A DNA stretch of 64,000 nucleotides from Bacteroidaceae bacterium (GCA_017471185.1 JAFUVZ010000033.1:1-64000), one strand, 5' to 3'; shown: positions 16,655 to 30,183, counted from the stretch's first letter. Notes: generated from the sequence alone by a model not told the origin. Made by a program: numbers and translations.

Positions 16655-16726
<72 letters not shown>

Positions 16727-16784
16727 CGCATTATTTAAGAATAAGGAAAACAGATTATTAATCAAAATAAATAAAGTAAAAGCT

Positions 16785-17981
<1,197 letters not shown>

Positions 17982-17997
17982 TCTGAATTGAGCAAAT

Positions 17998-18025
17998 CCA
18001 GCCCTTCGGCTAAGTCGAGGGCTGG
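17998..18025 (+). other. Stem-loop between tuf and tRNA-Trp
   Basis: CCAGCCCT pairs with AGGGCTGG over a 12-nt loop, without a following T-run. It ends 5 bp before tRNA-Trp. It may be a processing site or a weak terminator in the tuf-secE junction. Confidence 0.5.
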
Positions 18026-18030
18026 TGATA

Positions 18031-18105
18031 CACGGGAATAGTTCAGTTGGTAGAATGTCGGTCTCCAAAACCGAAGGTCGGGAGTTCGAGCCTCTCTTCC
18101 CGTGC
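18031..18105 (+). tRNA. tRNA-Trp(CCA)
   Basis: 75-nt cloverleaf, acceptor CACGGGA/TCCCGTG, anticodon CCA in CTCCAAA. It lies 13 bp before secE, the usual position. Confidence 0.96.
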
Positions 18106-18118
18106 TAAAACTGACGAT

Positions 18119-18307
18119 ATGAACAAAGTAGTTACATATTTGAAAGAAACTTATGACGAGCTTGTCCATAAAGTGACATGGCCGACATATACAGAATTGA
18201 CTAACAGTGCAGTAGCTGTATTATATGCTTCCCTGATTATTGCACTGGTGGTGTTCGTAATGGACTTCTGTTTCCAGAACATCATGGAGTTTGTTTATCC
18301 CAAGTAA
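18119..18307 (+). CDS. secE: Preprotein translocase subunit SecE
   Basis: A 62-residue SecE of the short, single-helix type. An amphipathic segment ETYDELVHKVTWPT carries the conserved KVTWPT motif and is followed by one transmembrane helix (AVAVLYASLIIALVVFVMDF). It clamps SecY in the translocon. The start is ATG 18119; a longer open frame reaching back into tRNA-Trp is rejected. nusG begins 15 bp after its stop. Confidence 0.95.
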   Translation: MNKVVTYLKETYDELVHKVTWPTYTELTNSAVAVLYASLIIALVVFVMDFCFQNIMEFVYPK

Positions 18308-18322
18308 AACTGTTTGAGAAGA

Positions 18323-18868
18323 ATGGCTGAGATTGCTAAGAAATGGTACGTTTTGCGTGCCGTAAGTGGTAAGGAAGCTAAGGTGAAGGAATATCTCGAA
18401 GCTGATTTGAGAAACGGAAACCTTAGCACTGACTATGTATCTCAGGTGTTGATTCCCACCGAGAAGGTTGCCTATTTGAAAAATGGCAAGAAAGTAATGA
18501 AGGAGAGAAGTTATCTTCCTGGTTACGTTCTGGTGGAAGCAGCTTTGGTAGGTGAGGTTCCTCATCATTTGAGAAATACTCCTAATGTTTTGGGCTTCTT
18601 GGGCGGTATGGATCATCCTACTCCTCTACGTGAATCCGAAGTGAAACGTATTCTCGGAAAGGTTGATGAGATGCAAGAGGGGGACGAGGAGATTACTATA
18701 CCTTACATTATAGGCGATACTGTAAAGGTAAACTACGGTCCATTCAGCGGCTTTTCAGGTACTGTGGAGCAAATTAACGCTGAGACAAGGAAGCTGACGG
18801 TCATGGTTAAGATTTTCGGCAGGTCAACCCCTCTGGAGCTCGACTTTATGCAAGTAGTCAAGGAGTGA
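18323..18868 (+). CDS. nusG: Transcription termination/antitermination protein NusG
   Basis: A 181-residue NusG. The N-terminal NGN domain opens WYVLRAVSGKEAKVKEYLE and binds the RNA polymerase clamp. The C-terminal KOW domain lies at about residues 125-181 (GDTVKVNYGPFSGFSGTVEQ). It couples RNAP to Rho or ribosomes. ATG 18323 is chosen over an upstream TTG. It lies in the conserved secE-nusG-rplK order. Confidence 0.97.
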   Translation: MAEIAKKWYVLRAVSGKEAKVKEYLEADLRNGNLSTDYVSQVLIPTEKVAYLKNGKKVMKERSYLPGYVLVEAALVGEVPHHLRNTPNVLGFLGGMDHPTPLRESEVKRILGKVDEMQEGDEEITIPYIIGDTVKVNYGPFSGFSGTVEQINAETRKLTVMVKIFGRSTPLELDFMQVVKE

Positions 18869-18930
18869 TGCGATTCCTTTCAAGAGGTTTTGTGTCGTTC
18901 TTTATTTTAATCAATTAATTATTTTTAGAA

Positions 18931-19371
18931 ATGGCTAAAGAAGTTGCTGGACTAATCAAATTACAGATTAAGGGTGGCGCAGCAAATCCATCACCTCCAG
19001 TAGGACCTGCACTGGGTTCTAAGGGAATCAACATCATGGATTTTTGCAAAGCATTCAACGCCAGGACCCAAGATAAGGCAGGTAAGATACTTCCTGTTAT
19101 TATCACTTACTACACCGATAAGTCTTATGACTTTGTAGTAAAGACTCCTCCTGTAGCTATTCAGTTGCTTGAGGCAACTAAGCTCAAGAGTGGTTCTGGA
19201 CAGCCAAACCGTAACAAGGTAGCTAGTGTAACTTGGGATCAGGTACGCACTATCGCTGAGGATAAGTTGGTTGACTTGAATTGCTTTACTGTTGAATCTG
19301 CTATGAAGATGGTTGCTGGAACAGCTAGAAGTATGGGTATCACTGTTACAGGGGAGTTCCCGGTTAAATAA
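18931..19371 (+). CDS. rplK: 50S ribosomal protein L11
   Basis: 146 residues beginning [20 protein letters not shown], with the proline-rich switch helix [20 protein letters not shown] and the C-terminal rRNA-binding domain ending [11 protein letters not shown]11 forms the GTPase-associated centre and is the thiopeptide target region. It is 20 bp upstream of rplA, which suggests coupled translation. Confidence 0.98.
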   Translation: MAKEVAGLIKLQIKGGAANPSPPVGPALGSKGINIMDFCKAFNARTQDKAGKILPVIITYYTDKSYDFVVKTPPVAIQLLEATKLKSGSGQPNRNKVASVTWDQVRTIAEDKLVDLNCFTVESAMKMVAGTARSMGITVTGEFPVK

Positions 19372-19391
19372 ACTTATAAACTTCAATTAGA

Positions 19392-20093
19392 ATGAGTAAA
19401 CTGACAAAAAATCAAAAGTTGGCTGCTGGTAAAATTGAAGCAGGGAAAGCATACTCTCTTGCTGAGGCATCTGCTTTGGTAAAGGAACTGACCTTTACTA
19501 AGTTTGACGCATCAGTAGATATAGACGTTCGTCTGGGTGTTGACCCAAGAAAGTCTAACCAGATGGTCCGTGGCGTGGTGACACTGCCTAACGGTACTGG
19601 TAAGGTTACACGTGTGTTGGTACTCTGTACACCAGATGCTGAAGCTGCCGCTAAGGAAGCAGGAGCTGACTATGTAGGTCTTGACGAATATATCGAAAAG
19701 ATCAAGGGCGGATGGACTGACGTTGATGTTATCATCACAATGCCATCCTGCATGGGTAAGATAGGCCCTCTCGGTCGTGTACTTGGTCCTCGTGGACTGA
19801 TGCCTAATCCCAAGAGTGGCACTGTGACAATGGATGTCGCTAAGGCTGTTAAGGAAGTTAAGATGGGTAAGATTGACTTTAAGGTTGATAAGACAGGTAT
19901 CGTTCACTCATCAATCGGTAAGGTTAGCTTTACCCCTGAGATGATTTCGCAGAATGCTCAGGAATTTGTGCGTACACTTATCAAGCTGAAACCTACAACT
20001 GCTAAGGGTACATATATTAAGAGCATTTATCTTTCAAGCACCATGAGTAAGGGTGTAAAGGTAGATACTAAGACTGTAGAAGACGCTCAATAA
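19392..20093 (+). CDS. rplA: 50S ribosomal protein L1
   Basis: 233 residues with the L1 stalk-binding fold. Features are the segment [20 protein letters not shown] and the signature [21 protein letters not shown]1 binds 23S rRNA and in other bacteria represses its own L11-L1 mRNA. An L1-like site was not sought structurally here. The gap to rplJ is 12 bp. Confidence 0.98.
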   Translation: MSKLTKNQKLAAGKIEAGKAYSLAEASALVKELTFTKFDASVDIDVRLGVDPRKSNQMVRGVVTLPNGTGKVTRVLVLCTPDAEAAAKEAGADYVGLDEYIEKIKGGWTDVDVIITMPSCMGKIGPLGRVLGPRGLMPNPKSGTVTMDVAKAVKEVKMGKIDFKVDKTGIVHSSIGKVSFTPEMISQNAQEFVRTLIKLKPTTAKGTYIKSIYLSSTMSKGVKVDTKTVEDAQ

Positions 20094-20105
20094 ACGGAGA
20101 TTGCT

Positions 20106-20627
20106 ATGAGAAAAGAAAATAAAACTAAGATTATTGAGCAGCTTGCTGCTACCGTAAAGGAATATGGTCACTTCTATCTGGTTGATACCACCGCTATGAA
20201 TGCTGGTGATACCAGTGATTTCCGTCGCGAATGTTTTAAGGCTGGCGTAAAGCTGGTGGTTGTGAAAAACTCACTGCTGCACAAGGCTTTTGAAAGCATC
20301 GAGGGTGACTATTCTCCTCTTTATGGCTGTCTGAAGGGCACTACAGGCGTTATCTTCACAAATGTGGCTAACGCTCCTGCTAAATTGCTGAAAGATAAGG
20401 CTAAGAATGGTATCCCTGCATTGAAGGGTGCTTATGCTGAGGAAGGTTTCTATGTTGGCGCTGACCAGCTGGACGCTTTGGTAAGCATAAAGAGCAAGGA
20501 AGAGGTTATTGCAGATATCGTGGCTCTGCTGCAGTCTCCTGCGAAGAATGTTATCTCTGCTCTCCAGAGTGGTGCGAACACTATACATGGCGTTTTAAAG
20601 ACGCTGGGTGAGCGCACTGAAGTTTAA
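20106..20627 (+). CDS. rplJ: 50S ribosomal protein L10
   Basis: 173 residues. The N-terminal rRNA-binding domain contains FRRECFKAGVKLVVVKNSLL and the C-terminal helix for L7/L12 dimers ends NTIHGVLKTLGERTEV. It anchors the stalk. Unlike in E. coli, the gap from rplA is only 12 bp, so a long L10 leader for autoregulation upstream of rplJ is absent. Control, if any, must act elsewhere. Confidence 0.97.
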   Translation: MRKENKTKIIEQLAATVKEYGHFYLVDTTAMNAGDTSDFRRECFKAGVKLVVVKNSLLHKAFESIEGDYSPLYGCLKGTTGVIFTNVANAPAKLLKDKAKNGIPALKGAYAEEGFYVGADQLDALVSIKSKEEVIADIVALLQSPAKNVISALQSGANTIHGVLKTLGERTEV

Positions 20628-20698
20628 AGACAACCGGTGGATTGTTTGATTTCCATCAAAATAATAACTAAGTAATAAACAATTAAAATTATACTAAA

Positions 20699-21076
20699 AT
20701 GGCAGATTTAAAAGCTATCGCTGAACAATTGGTTAACTTGACAGTTAAGGAAGTTAATGAACTTGCAACTATTCTGAAAGAAGAATATGGTATTGAACCT
20801 GCTGCTGCAGCTGTTGCAGTTGCTGCTCCTGCTGCTGGCGGTGCCGCTGCAGCTGCTGAGGAGAAGACCTCATTTGATGTTGTACTTAAGAGCGCAGGTG
20901 CTGCTAAGCTTCAGGTTGTAAAGGCTGTTAAGGAAGCTTGCGGTCTGGGCTTGAAGGAAGCTAAGGACCTGGTTGACGCTGCTCCTAGCACTGTAAAGGA
21001 AGGCGTATCTAAGGACGAGGCTGAGGCACTGAAGGCTGCTCTCGAAGGCGCAGGTGCTGAAGTTGAACTTAAGTAA
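20699..21076 (+). CDS. rplL: 50S ribosomal protein L7/L12
   Basis: 125 residues. The N-terminal dimerisation helix [20 protein letters not shown] is followed by an alanine-rich hinge (about residues 35-58), then the factor-binding globular domain with [20 protein letters not shown]. It recruits translation GTPases. It is followed by a strong hairpin that probably adjusts the level of rpoBC relative to the ribosomal genes. Confidence 0.98.
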   Translation: MADLKAIAEQLVNLTVKEVNELATILKEEYGIEPAAAAVAVAAPAAGGAAAAAEEKTSFDVVLKSAGAAKLQVVKAVKEACGLGLKEAKDLVDAAPSTVKEGVSKDEAEALKAALEGAGAEVELK

Positions 21077-21102
21077 CAAAACAAACCTGTTAATCAGGTC
21101 GC

Positions 21103-21145
21103 GGTTAGGAACCCTTTCCAGCTAAAAAGGGTTCTTAACCTTTTT
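21103..21145 (+). terminator. Attenuator/partial terminator between rplL and rpoB
   Basis: GGTTAGGAACCCTTT pairs with AAAGGGTTCTTAACC (15 bp, one mismatch) and is followed by TTTTT. It sits 40 bp before rpoB, which must be expressed, so partial read-through or processing is expected. Confidence 0.8.
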
Positions 21146-21185
21146 GTGTCTTTATTTTTTTAAGTTCTACTAATCCTTTTTTCAG

Positions 21186-24100
21186 ATGTCTTCAACAGTA
21201 AACCAAAGAGTTAATTTCGCTACTGCCAAGAATCCACTTGAATATCCTGATTTCTTGGAAGTTCAATTGAAGTCATTCAAAGACTTTCTACAACTTGATA
21301 CCCCTACTGAAAAGCGTAAGAACGAGGGCTTGTATAAAGTTTTTGCTGAGAACTTCCCTATAGCTGATACAAGAAATAATTTCGTCCTTGAGTTTCTGGA
21401 CTACTATATTGACCCGCCTCGCTATTCTATTCAAGAGTGCTTGGAGCGCGGTCTGACTTACAGTGTGCCTCTCAAGGCGAAACTCAAACTGTATTGTACT
21501 GATCCTGACCACGAGGATTTTGATACCGTGGTGCAGGATGTGTATTTGGGTACAATACCATATATGACACCGCAGGCTACTTTTGTCATCAACGGTGCAG
21601 AACGTGTTGTGGTCTCACAGCTTCACCGTTCACCCGGCGTTTTCTTCGGACAGAGTGTTCACGCGAACGGTACCAAGCTTTATTCTGCCCGTATCATTCC
21701 TTTCAAGGGCTCTTGGATAGAGTTCGCAACAGATATCAACAATGTGATGTATGCGTACATCGACCGTAAGAAGAAATTGCCTGTAACCACATTACTCCGT
21801 GCTATCGGTTTCGAGAGTGATAAAGACATCCTTGAGATCTTTAACCTGGCAGAGGAGGTAAAAGTAAACAAGAAGAATCTGGAGAAAATCGTAGGGCGTA
21901 AGCTGGCTGCCAAGCTGCTGAAGTCTTGGATCGAGGATTTCGTGGATGAGGATACCGGTGAGGTGGTTTCTATCGAGCGTAATGAAGTCGTGATTGACCG
22001 CGAGACCGTACTTGAACAGAAACACATTGACATCATCCTTGACTCTGGTGTTCAGAATATCCTCTTGCACAAGGAAGACGCCAATCAATCTGATTTCTCA
22101 ATCATATATAATACACTGCAGAAGGATCCGAGTAATTCAGAGAAGGAAGCTGTGCTCTATATCTATCGCCAGTTACGTAATGCAGACCCTGCTGATGACG
22201 CTACCGCACGTGAGGTTATCAACAGCCTGTTCTTCTCTGAGAAGAGATATGACCTGGGTGATGTAGGCCGTTACCGCATTAATAAGAAGTTGAACCTGTC
22301 AACAGATCCTCAGGTAAGGGTGCTTACAAAAGAAGACATCATTGAGATTATCAATTATCTGGTAGAACTGATCAATTCTAAGGCTGATGTAGATGATATC
22401 GACCACCTGAGTAATCGCCGTGTGCGTACTGTTGGTGAACAGTTGTCTAATCAATTCTCTATAGGTCTGGCTCGTATGGCACGAACCATCCGTGAACGTA
22501 TGAACGTTCGCGACAATGAGGTGTTTACACCGACTGATTTGATTAATGCAAAGACTATTTCTTCTGTTATTAACTCATTCTTTGGTACCAACGCCCTCTC
22601 TCAGTTCATGGATCAGACCAATCCGCTGGCTGAGATTACTCATAAGCGTCGTATGTCTGCCCTTGGCCCTGGTGGTCTGTCAAGAGACCGTGCCGGTTTC
22701 GAGGTTCGAGACGTACATTATACTCATTATGGCCGTCTTTGCCCTATCGAGACTCCTGAAGGTCCTAACATCGGTTTGATTTCATCACTCTGTGTGTTCG
22801 CTAAGATCAATGACCTCGGATTTATTGAGACTCCTTACCGTAAGGTGGAGAATGGCAAGGTAGATCTGGCTCCTGAGCATCTGCTTTATTTGACCGCAGA
22901 GGAAGAAGAGGAGAAGATTATTGCTCAGGGTAATGCTCCTGTAGATGATGGCGGTAACTTTACGGGTGACCGTATTCACGCACGTCAGGATGCCGACTTC
23001 CCCGTAGTTTCACCTGATCAGGTGGACTATATGGATGTGTCTCCTCAGCAGATTGCATCTATTGCAGCTGCTCTGATTCCTTTCTTGGAGCACGATGATG
23101 CTAACCGTGCTTTAATGGGATCAAACATGATGCGTCAGGCTGTGCCTTTGCTACGCACCGAATCTCCTATTGTTGGTACTGGCATTGAGCGCCAGCTTGC
23201 GCGTGATTCTCGTACACAGATTGCCGCTGAAGGTGATGGCGTTGTGGAATATGTTGACTCAACGACCATCCGTATCCGTTATGACCGCACTGAAGATGAA
23301 GAGTTCGTTAGCTTTGATCCTGCTGTCGTGGAATATGAGATTCCTAAGTGGCACCGTACTAATCAGGGTATGACCATCGACCTCCGCCCTGTTTGCGAGA
23401 AGGGAGACCGAGTTACTAAAGGGCAGATCCTGACTGAAGGTTATTCTACAGCCGATGGTGAACTGGCATTGGGTAAGAACCTGTTGGTGGCATACATCCC
23501 TTGGAAGGGCTACAACTATGAGGATGCTATCGTGTTGAATGAACGTATCGTTCGCTGGGATATCATGACTTCCGTGCATGTGGATGAATATTCACTGGAG
23601 GTTCGTGAAACCAAACGAGGCATGGAAGAGTTGACTTCCGATATCCCTAACGTGAGTGAAGAGGCAACAAAGGATTTGGATGAAAGAGGTATCATCAGAG
23701 TTGGTGCTCATGTTGAGCCGGGTGATATACTGATCGGTAAAATTACTCCTAAGGGTGAGTCTGATCCTTCTCCAGAAGAAAAACTACTGCGTGCTATCTT
23801 CGGTGATAAGGCGGGTGATGTGAAAGATGCTTCACTGAAGGCTAATCCTTCTCTTAAGGGTGTAGTTATTAAGACCCATCTCTATTCACGAGCTATTAAG
23901 GATCGTTCTACTAAGCAGTCTGACAAGATTGAATTAGAACGGATTGACAAGAAGTTTGAGACAAAGGTCGCTGAACTGCGTAAGATCCTTGTTGACAAGT
24001 TGCTGGTATTGACCGCCGACTACACTTCAGAAGGTGTAAAGGACTATATGGATGCAGAGGTGATTGCTAAGGGTACGCAATTCAGCCCATCTGTATTTGC

Positions 24101-24995
24101 AGATTTGGATTTCAATGCCGTACAGCTGAGCGGATGGACCAAGGATGAGCATGTCAACGATCTGATCCGTGCCTTGATCATGAACTATATCAAGAAATAT
24201 AAGGAGCAGGATGCAGTACTGCGTCGTGAGAAATTCAATATTACTATTGGAGACGAACTGCCTTCTGGTATCATCAAGCTGGCTAAGGTCTATATCGCTA
24301 AGAAACGTAAAATCGGTGTGGGTGACAAGATGTCAGGTCGCCACGGTAACAAGGGTATTGTTTCACGTGTGGTTCGCCAAGAGGATATGCCTTTCCTGGA
24401 AGATGGTACTCCCGTGGATATCTGTCTGAACCCGTTGGGTGTGCCTTCCCGAATGAACATCGGTCAGATTCTGGAGGCAGTCTTAGGACGTGCCGGAAGG
24501 AAACTGGGGGTTAAGTTCGCAACTCCTATCTTTGATGGTGCGTCAATTGATGACTTGAATGAGTGGACTGACAAGGCTGGCTTGCCACGTTACGGTTCTA
24601 CCACTCTTTATGATGGTGAAACAGGCGAGCCGTTTGAACAGAAAGCTACGGTAGGTGTTACTTACATGCTGAAGTTAGGCCACATGGTTGACGATAAGAT
24701 GCATGCCCGTTCTATTGGCCCGTACTCACTTATTACCCAGCAGCCTCTGGGAGGTAAGGCTCAGTTTGGTGGCCAGCGTTTCGGTGAAATGGAGGTATGG
24801 GCACTCGAAGCATTCGGAGCCGCTCATATCCTGCAGGAGATTCTGACTATTAAGTCAGATGATGTGGTAGGTCGCTCAAAGGCTTATGAAGCTATTGTGA
24901 AGGGCGAGCCGATGCCAACTCCTGGTATCCCAGAGTCGTTCAATGTGCTGATGCATGAGCTGAAGGGCTTGGGTCTGAGTCTCCATCTTGAGTAA
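21186..24995 (+). CDS. rpoB: DNA-directed RNA polymerase subunit beta
   Basis: 1269 residues, full length for Bacteroidota. The rifampicin-binding region (about residues 461-505) reads [19 protein letters not shown] then SALGPGG, so the positions corresponding to E. coli D516, H526 and S531 are wild type and no known resistance substitution is visible there. Downstream are [20 protein letters not shown] and the conserved [12 protein letters not shown] and [20 protein letters not shown] segments. It is followed after 35 bp by rpoC. Confidence 0.99.
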   Translation: MSSTVNQRVNFATAKNPLEYPDFLEVQLKSFKDFLQLDTPTEKRKNEGLYKVFAENFPIADTRNNFVLEFLDYYIDPPRYSIQECLERGLTYSVPLKAKLKLYCTDPDHEDFDTVVQDVYLGTIPYMTPQATFVINGAERVVVSQLHRSPGVFFGQSVHANGTKLYSARIIPFKGSWIEFATDINNVMYAYIDRKKKLPVTTLLRAIGFESDKDILEIFNLAEEVKVNKKNLEKIVGRKLAAKLLKSWIEDFVDEDTGEVVSIERNEVVIDRETVLEQKHIDIILDSGVQNILLHKEDANQSDFSIIYNTLQKDPSNSEKEAVLYIYRQLRNADPADDATAREVINSLFFSEKRYDLGDVGRYRINKKLNLSTDPQVRVLTKEDIIEIINYLVELINSKADVDDIDHLSNRRVRTVGEQLSNQFSIGLARMARTIRERMNVRDNEVFTPTDLINAKTISSVINSFFGTNALSQFMDQTNPLAEITHKRRMSALGPGGLSRDRAGFEVRDVHYTHYGRLCPIETPEGPNIGLISSLCVFAKINDLGFIETPYRKVENGKVDLAPEHLLYLTAEEEEEKIIAQGNAPVDDGGNFTGDRIHARQDADFPVVSPDQVDYMDVSPQQIASIAAALIPFLEHDDANRALMGSNMMRQAVPLLRTESPIVGTGIERQLARDSRTQIAAEGDGVVEYVDSTTIRIRYDRTEDEEFVSFDPAVVEYEIPKWHRTNQGMTIDLRPVCEKGDRVTKGQILTEGYSTADGELALGKNLLVAYIPWKGYNYEDAIVLNERIVRWDIMTSVHVDEYSLEVRETKRGMEELTSDIPNVSEEATKDLDERGIIRVGAHVEPGDILIGKITPKGESDPSPEEKLLRAIFGDKAGDVKDASLKANPSLKGVVIKTHLYSRAIKDRSTKQSDKIELERIDKKFETKVAELRKILVDKLLVLTADYTSEGVKDYMDAEVIAKGTQFSPSVFADLDFNAVQLSGWTKDEHVNDLIRALIMNYIKKYKEQDAVLRREKFNITIGDELPSGIIKLAKVYIAKKRKIGVGDKMSGRHGNKGIVSRVVRQEDMPFLEDGTPVDICLNPLGVPSRMNIGQILEAVLGRAGRKLGVKFATPIFDGASIDDLNEWTDKAGLPRYGSTTLYDGETGEPFEQKATVGVTYMLKLGHMVDDKMHARSIGPYSLITQQPLGGKAQFGGQRFGEMEVWALEAFGAAHILQEILTIKSDDVVGRSKAYEAIVKGEPMPTPGIPESFNVLMHELKGLGLSLHLE

Positions 24996-25030
24996 TTATA
25001 GTAGTCAACGATCAATATTCATATATAAGT

Positions 25031-28000
25031 ATGGCTTTTAGAAAAGACAATAAAGTAAAAAATAACTTCTCAAAGATTACGATTGGATTAGCGTCTCCAG
25101 AGGAAATCTTAGAGAATTCATACGGTGAGGTATTGAAGCCTGAGACCATCAATTACCGTACATACAAGCCAGAGCGTGATGGTCTGTTCTGCGAGCGAAT
25201 CTTTGGTCCTACCAAGGACTATGAATGCTATTGCGGAAAATACAAACGCATCCGTTATAAAGGTATTGTGTGTGATCGTTGCGGTGTTGAGGTAACAGAG
25301 AAGAAGGTGCGCCGCGAGCGTTGCGGACATATCGCACTGGTGGTGCCTGTGGCGCACATCTGGTATTTCCGTTCACTCCCTAACAAGATTGGCTATCTGT
25401 TGGGCATGCCGACGAAGAAGCTTGACTCTATCATTTATTACGAACGCTACGTAGTGATTCAGCCTGGTGTGCTGAAAGATGAAGTTGAACAGTATGACTT
25501 GTTGGAAGAGAACGAATACGTTGACTTGCTGGATAAATTGCCAAAAGACAATCAGTATCTGGATGATGCTGATCCTAATAAGTTCATAGCCAAGATGGGA
25601 GCTGAAGCTGTTTATGATATGCTTGCCCGTCTGGATCTTGACTCTCTGTCATACGAATTGCGTCATCGTGCAGAAAGCGATTCTTCACAACAGCGTAAGT
25701 CTGAGGCTCTGAAGCGTTTGCAGGTTGTAGAGTCATTCCGCGCTTCAAAGAATATCAATAGACCTGAATGGATGATCATGAAGATTATTCCTGTGATTCC
25801 ACCTGAGTTACGTCCATTGGTTCCATTGGATGGCGGTCGTTTCGCTACTTCAGACCTGAACGATTTATATCGTCGTGTGATTATCCGTAACAACCGTCTG
25901 AAGAGGCTGATTGAGATTAAGGCTCCTGACGTAATCTTGCGTAATGAGAAACGTATGTTGCAAGAAGCTGTAGACTCTTTGTTCGACAACTCTCGTAAAG
26001 CAAGTGCTGTAAAGTCAGAGTCAAACCGCCCGTTGAAGTCACTTTCAGACAGTTTGAAGGGTAAGGTCGGACGCTTCCGCCAGAACCTGCTGGGTAAGCG
26101 CGTTGACTATTCAGCCCGTTCCGTAATTGTGGTTGGCCCAGAACTAAAGATGGGTGAGTGTGGACTGCCAAAGCTGATGGCGGCCGAATTGTATAAGCCT
26201 TTCGTTATCCGTAAGCTTATTGAAAGAGGCATCGTGAAGACAGTAAAGAGTGCTAAGAAGATTGTGGATCGTAAGGAACCGGTGATTTGGGATATCCTGG
26301 AACACGTGATGAAAGGTCATCCTGTATTGCTGAACCGTGCGCCGACTCTGCACCGTCTGGGTATCCAGGCTTTCCAGCCTAAGATGATTGAAGGCAAGGC
26401 TATCCAGTTGCATCCATTGGCATGTACTGCGTTCAATGCCGATTTCGATGGTGACCAGATGGCAGTTCACTTGCCTTTGAGCAATGAGGCTATCTTGGAA
26501 GCACAGTTGCTGATGCTGGAACCGCATAACATCCTGAACCCTGCTAATGGAGCGCCTATTACCGTACCTTCACAGGATATGGTGCTTGGTCTGTACTATA
26601 TTACTAAGTTACGCAAGGGTGCTAAGGGTGAAGGTCTGACTTTCTATGGACCAGAAGAGGCTATCATCGCTTATAACGAGCATAAGTGTGATATTCATGC
26701 CATCATCAATGTCATGGTGAATGATGTCGATGAAGAAGGCAAGATTGTCAAGAAGATGATGAGGGAAACTTCTGTAGGTCGTGTGATGGTTAATCAGATT
26801 GTGCCTGATGAGGCTGGTTATCTGAATACCGTCATCTCAAAGAAGTCTCTGCGTGACATCATCAGCCATGTGATTGAGGTTTGTGGTGTAACCAAGGCTT
26901 GTGAATTCCTGGATGGTATCAAGAACATGGGTTACTACATGGCATTCAAGGGTGGTCTTTCATTCAATCTGGGTGATATCATTATTCCTGAAGAGAAGGA
27001 GAAACTTGTCAACAAGGGATATGAAGAGGTTGAACAGGTCATCAATAACTATAACATGGGTTTCATCACCAACAACGAGCGTTACAACCAGGTAATCGAT
27101 ATCTGGACACATGTGAACTCAGAGTTGTCGAATATCTTGATGAAGACTTTGTCAAATGACAAGGATGGTTTCAATTCTGTATATATGATGCTTGATTCTG
27201 GTGCCCGTGGTTCTAAGGAACAGATCCGTCAGCTCTCTGGTATGCGTGGTCTGATGGCTAAGCCTCAGAAAGCCGGTGCTGAAGGTGGTCAGATTATCGA
27301 GAACCCAATTCTGTCAAACTTCAAGGAAGGTTTGTCGGTGTTGGAGTACTTCATCTCTACTCACGGTGCTCGTAAGGGTTTGGCAGATACTGCGTTGAAG
27401 ACTGCCGATGCTGGTTACTTGACCCGTCGTCTGGTGGATGTGTCTCATGATGTCATTATTAACGAGGAGGATTGCGGAACTCTCCGTGGTTTGGTTTGCA
27501 CAGCAATCAAGAACAACGACGAGGTTGTCGCAACATTATATGAAAGAATCCTGGGCCGTGTGTCTGTTCATGATGTGATTAACCCTACCACAGGCAATTT
27601 GATTGTGGCAGCCGGCGAGGAGATTACTGAAGAAAAAGCACAGGAGATTGAGGATTCACCAATTGAGAGCGTAGAAATCCGTTCTGTGCTGACTTGTGAA
27701 TCTAAGCATGGCGTATGTGCAAAGTGCTATGGCCGTAATTTGGCAACAAGCCGTATGGTTCATAAGGGTGAGGCTGTAGGTGTTATCGCTGCTCAGGCCA
27801 TCGGTGAACCAGGTACTCAGTTGACTCTGCGTACATTCCACGCCGGTGGTACAGCTGCTAATATTGCAGCTAACGCCAGCATCGTGGCAAAGAACAACGC
27901 TAAGCTTGAGTTTGAGGAGCTGCGTACTGTTGACACTGTCAGTGATACGGGTGAGGCTATTAAAATTGTAGTGAGCCGTCTGGCTGAAGTGCGTTTCGTG

Positions 28001-29353
28001 GATGTTAATACAGGTATCGCACTTTCTACACACAATGTTCCTTATGGTTCTTCACTCTTTGCTAATGATGGTGATGTTGTGGAGAAAGGTACGCTGATTG
28101 CCCGTTGGGATCCATTTAACGCTGTCATCATCACTGAGGCTGCTGGTAAGCTGAAGTTCGAGGATATGATTGATACCGTTACCTATACGGTAGAAACCGA
28201 TGAATCTACAGGCTTGAGCGAGTCTATTATCATCGAGTCAAGAGATAGGACTAAGGTGCCTGTAGTAGGTATCTATGATGAGAATGGGGAATTGATTCGT
28301 ACCTATAACTTGCCTGTGGGTGGCCACGTGGTGGTTGCCGATGGCGATAGTGTGAAAGCCGGTGATGTATTGGTGAAGATTCCTCGTGCCGTAAGCAAGG
28401 CTGGTGATATCACGGGTGGTCTGCCTCGAGTAACTGAATTGTTTGAGGCTCGTAGCCCGTCAAATCCTGCTATCGTATCTGAAATCGATGGTGAGATTAA
28501 GATGGGTAAGGTAAAACGTGGTAACCGCGAGATTACAGTGACCTCAAAAGCTGGTGATGTGAAGAGTTACCTGGTTCCATTGTCAAGAGTGATTCTGGTA
28601 CAGGAGAACGACTATGTACGTGCTGGTACTCCTTTATCTGATGGTGATGTGACTCCAACGGATATCTTGGCTATTAAGGGTCCGACGGCAGTACAGGAAT
28701 ACATCGTGAATGAGGTGCAGGATGTGTATCGTCTGCAAGGTGTGAAGATCAATGACAAGCACTTTGAGATTATCGTTCGTCAGATGATGCGTAAGGTTAT
28801 GATTGACGAGCCAGGTGATACCCACTTCCTCGAACAGCAGATCGTTGACAAACTGGACTTCCAGGATGAGAACGACCGCATCTGGGGTAAGAAGGTGGTA
28901 GTAGATGCCGGTGACTCACAGACCTTACAGGCTGGCCAGATTGTTACAGCTCGTAAGCTGCGTGACGAAAACAGTATGCTGAAGCGTCGTGATTTGAAAC
29001 TGGTTAAGGTACGCGAGGCTGTGCCTGCTACATCAACACAGATTCTGCAGGGTATTACCCGTGCTGCTTTGCAGACCAAGAGCTTTATGTCTGCCGCATC
29101 ATTCCAGGAAACCACTAAGGTGCTCAACGAGGCTGCCATCAATGGTAAGACTGATAATCTGGAGGGCATGAAAGAGAATGTTATCTGCGGACACCTGATT
29201 CCTGCTGGTACAGGTCAGCGTGACTTTGATAAGATCATTGTCGGTTCAAAGGAAGAGTATGAACGCATTCAGGCTAACAGACGCACCGTGTTGGATTATG
29301 ACATGGATGAACCGTCTGGCCGTCATCTTGACGATGCTGCTTTTGGTGATTAA
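25031..29353 (+). CDS. rpoC: DNA-directed RNA polymerase subunit beta'
   Basis: 1440 residues. The N-terminal zinc ribbon is [20 protein letters not shown] (near 70-90). The catalytic Mg-binding loop [12 protein letters not shown] is near residue 469 with three Asp. The bridge-helix and trigger-loop region contains [20 protein letters not shown]. The second zinc site has [13 protein letters not shown]. It ends the L11-rpoC block, with a terminator hairpin just after the stop. Confidence 0.99.
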   Translation: MAFRKDNKVKNNFSKITIGLASPEEILENSYGEVLKPETINYRTYKPERDGLFCERIFGPTKDYECYCGKYKRIRYKGIVCDRCGVEVTEKKVRRERCGHIALVVPVAHIWYFRSLPNKIGYLLGMPTKKLDSIIYYERYVVIQPGVLKDEVEQYDLLEENEYVDLLDKLPKDNQYLDDADPNKFIAKMGAEAVYDMLARLDLDSLSYELRHRAESDSSQQRKSEALKRLQVVESFRASKNINRPEWMIMKIIPVIPPELRPLVPLDGGRFATSDLNDLYRRVIIRNNRLKRLIEIKAPDVILRNEKRMLQEAVDSLFDNSRKASAVKSESNRPLKSLSDSLKGKVGRFRQNLLGKRVDYSARSVIVVGPELKMGECGLPKLMAAELYKPFVIRKLIERGIVKTVKSAKKIVDRKEPVIWDILEHVMKGHPVLLNRAPTLHRLGIQAFQPKMIEGKAIQLHPLACTAFNADFDGDQMAVHLPLSNEAILEAQLLMLEPHNILNPANGAPITVPSQDMVLGLYYITKLRKGAKGEGLTFYGPEEAIIAYNEHKCDIHAIINVMVNDVDEEGKIVKKMMRETSVGRVMVNQIVPDEAGYLNTVISKKSLRDIISHVIEVCGVTKACEFLDGIKNMGYYMAFKGGLSFNLGDIIIPEEKEKLVNKGYEEVEQVINNYNMGFITNNERYNQVIDIWTHVNSELSNILMKTLSNDKDGFNSVYMMLDSGARGSKEQIRQLSGMRGLMAKPQKAGAEGGQIIENPILSNFKEGLSVLEYFISTHGARKGLADTALKTADAGYLTRRLVDVSHDVIINEEDCGTLRGLVCTAIKNNDEVVATLYERILGRVSVHDVINPTTGNLIVAAGEEITEEKAQEIEDSPIESVEIRSVLTCESKHGVCAKCYGRNLATSRMVHKGEAVGVIAAQAIGEPGTQLTLRTFHAGGTAANIAANASIVAKNNAKLEFEELRTVDTVSDTGEAIKIVVSRLAEVRFVDVNTGIALSTHNVPYGSSLFANDGDVVEKGTLIARWDPFNAVIITEAAGKLKFEDMIDTVTYTVETDESTGLSESIIIESRDRTKVPVVGIYDENGELIRTYNLPVGGHVVVADGDSVKAGDVLVKIPRAVSKAGDITGGLPRVTELFEARSPSNPAIVSEIDGEIKMGKVKRGNREITVTSKAGDVKSYLVPLSRVILVQENDYVRAGTPLSDGDVTPTDILAIKGPTAVQEYIVNEVQDVYRLQGVKINDKHFEIIVRQMMRKVMIDEPGDTHFLEQQIVDKLDFQDENDRIWGKKVVVDAGDSQTLQAGQIVTARKLRDENSMLKRRDLKLVKVREAVPATSTQILQGITRAALQTKSFMSAASFQETTKVLNEAAINGKTDNLEGMKENVICGHLIPAGTGQRDFDKIIVGSKEEYERIQANRRTVLDYDMDEPSGRHLDDAAFGD

Positions 29354-29372
29354 AAACTTACCTTTATACTAA

Positions 29373-29406
29373 GAGGGTGTATGCATGATTGCATACACCC
29401 TCTTCT
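29373..29406 (+). terminator. Terminator after rpoC
   Basis: A 13-bp perfect stem GAGGGTGTATGCA/TGCATACACCCTC with a TGAT loop and a short T-rich tail (TTCT). Stem strength is high; the U-tract is weak. Confidence 0.8.
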
Positions 29407-29493
29407 GCTATAAAACATACCTGAAATTACCATCTTTTAAGATTCTGATGAAAAATACCTTAAAATAACTGCCGTTTCCTTGTCGGAAAGTTG

Positions 29494-29502
29494 TAACTTT
29501 GC
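29494..29502 (+). promoter_or_regulatory. -7 box TAACTTTGC for the PASTA-rluD-ddl operon
   Basis: Perfect TAnnTTTGC, 18 bp before ATG 29520. It rules out the longer reading-frame start at 29499. No good -33 element at 19 bp. Confidence 0.6.
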
Positions 29503-29519
29503 TCCCAAATTGTTTGATT

Positions 29520-30170
29520 ATGTCAATTAAGGAATTTTTTTCATTTCATGAGAACCGCTTCTTTTGGCTGAATATCATCGCCATGGTGGTAGTCATTGCG
29601 CTTGCCATCTTCGGTGTTCTCAAGGGACTGGATATTTATACCCATCATGGGGAATGGGTGGAAGTACCCAATGTCAAAGGCAAGAGTGTGCTGGAAGCCA
29701 AACATGAATTTGAGAAACTCGAGTTGAGTTGTATCGTCTCAGATTCTGATTATGTGAGCACCTTGCCTGCCGGCTGTATCTTAGATTATAATCCGGAAGC
29801 AGGACAGCGTGTTAAGCGTGGTCGCATCATTTATCTAAATATCAATAACATTAGCGTTCCATTGGTTAGTGTGCCTGATGTGGCAGACAACAGTTCTCTG
29901 CGTCAGGCAGAGGCCCGTCTGCTGGCTGCAGGCTTTAAAATCAGCCGTGTTGAAGAAGTCGATGGTGAGAAAGATTGGGTATATGGTGTAAAATACAATG
30001 GCAAGCTCCTGATGATAGGAGAGAAGGTTCCTGTTAACTCTACGCTCTCCCTGATGGTGGGTACAGGTGCTGAAGTAACGGATAGCCTGAATGTTGAATT
30101 GGCAGAGAAGACGAAAGAGACGCAGAAGCAAGAGAAGCCTGCGACCTCAGGAGATGATTCTTGGTTCTGA
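29520..30170 (+). CDS. PASTA-domain membrane protein
   Basis: 216 residues. A short cytoplasmic N-terminus MSIKEFFSFHENRFFW is followed by one membrane helix (LNIIAMVVVIALAIFGVL) and then PASTA repeats in the periplasm: VEVPNVKGKSVLEAKHEFEK (about 50-115) and VPDVADNSSLRQAEARLL (about 120-190). The tail is charged (KTKETQKQEKP). PASTA domains bind peptidoglycan fragments or lipid II, but here there is no kinase or PBP domain attached. It leads an operon with a pseudouridine synthase and ddl, an order common in the phylum. A peptidoglycan-linked role is inferred from ddl. Confidence 0.85.
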   Translation: MSIKEFFSFHENRFFWLNIIAMVVVIALAIFGVLKGLDIYTHHGEWVEVPNVKGKSVLEAKHEFEKLELSCIVSDSDYVSTLPAGCILDYNPEAGQRVKRGRIIYLNINNISVPLVSVPDVADNSSLRQAEARLLAAGFKISRVEEVDGEKDWVYGVKYNGKLLMIGEKVPVNSTLSLMVGTGAEVTDSLNVELAEKTKETQKQEKPATSGDDSWF

Positions 30171-30183
30171 GAAGCTGAATCGT

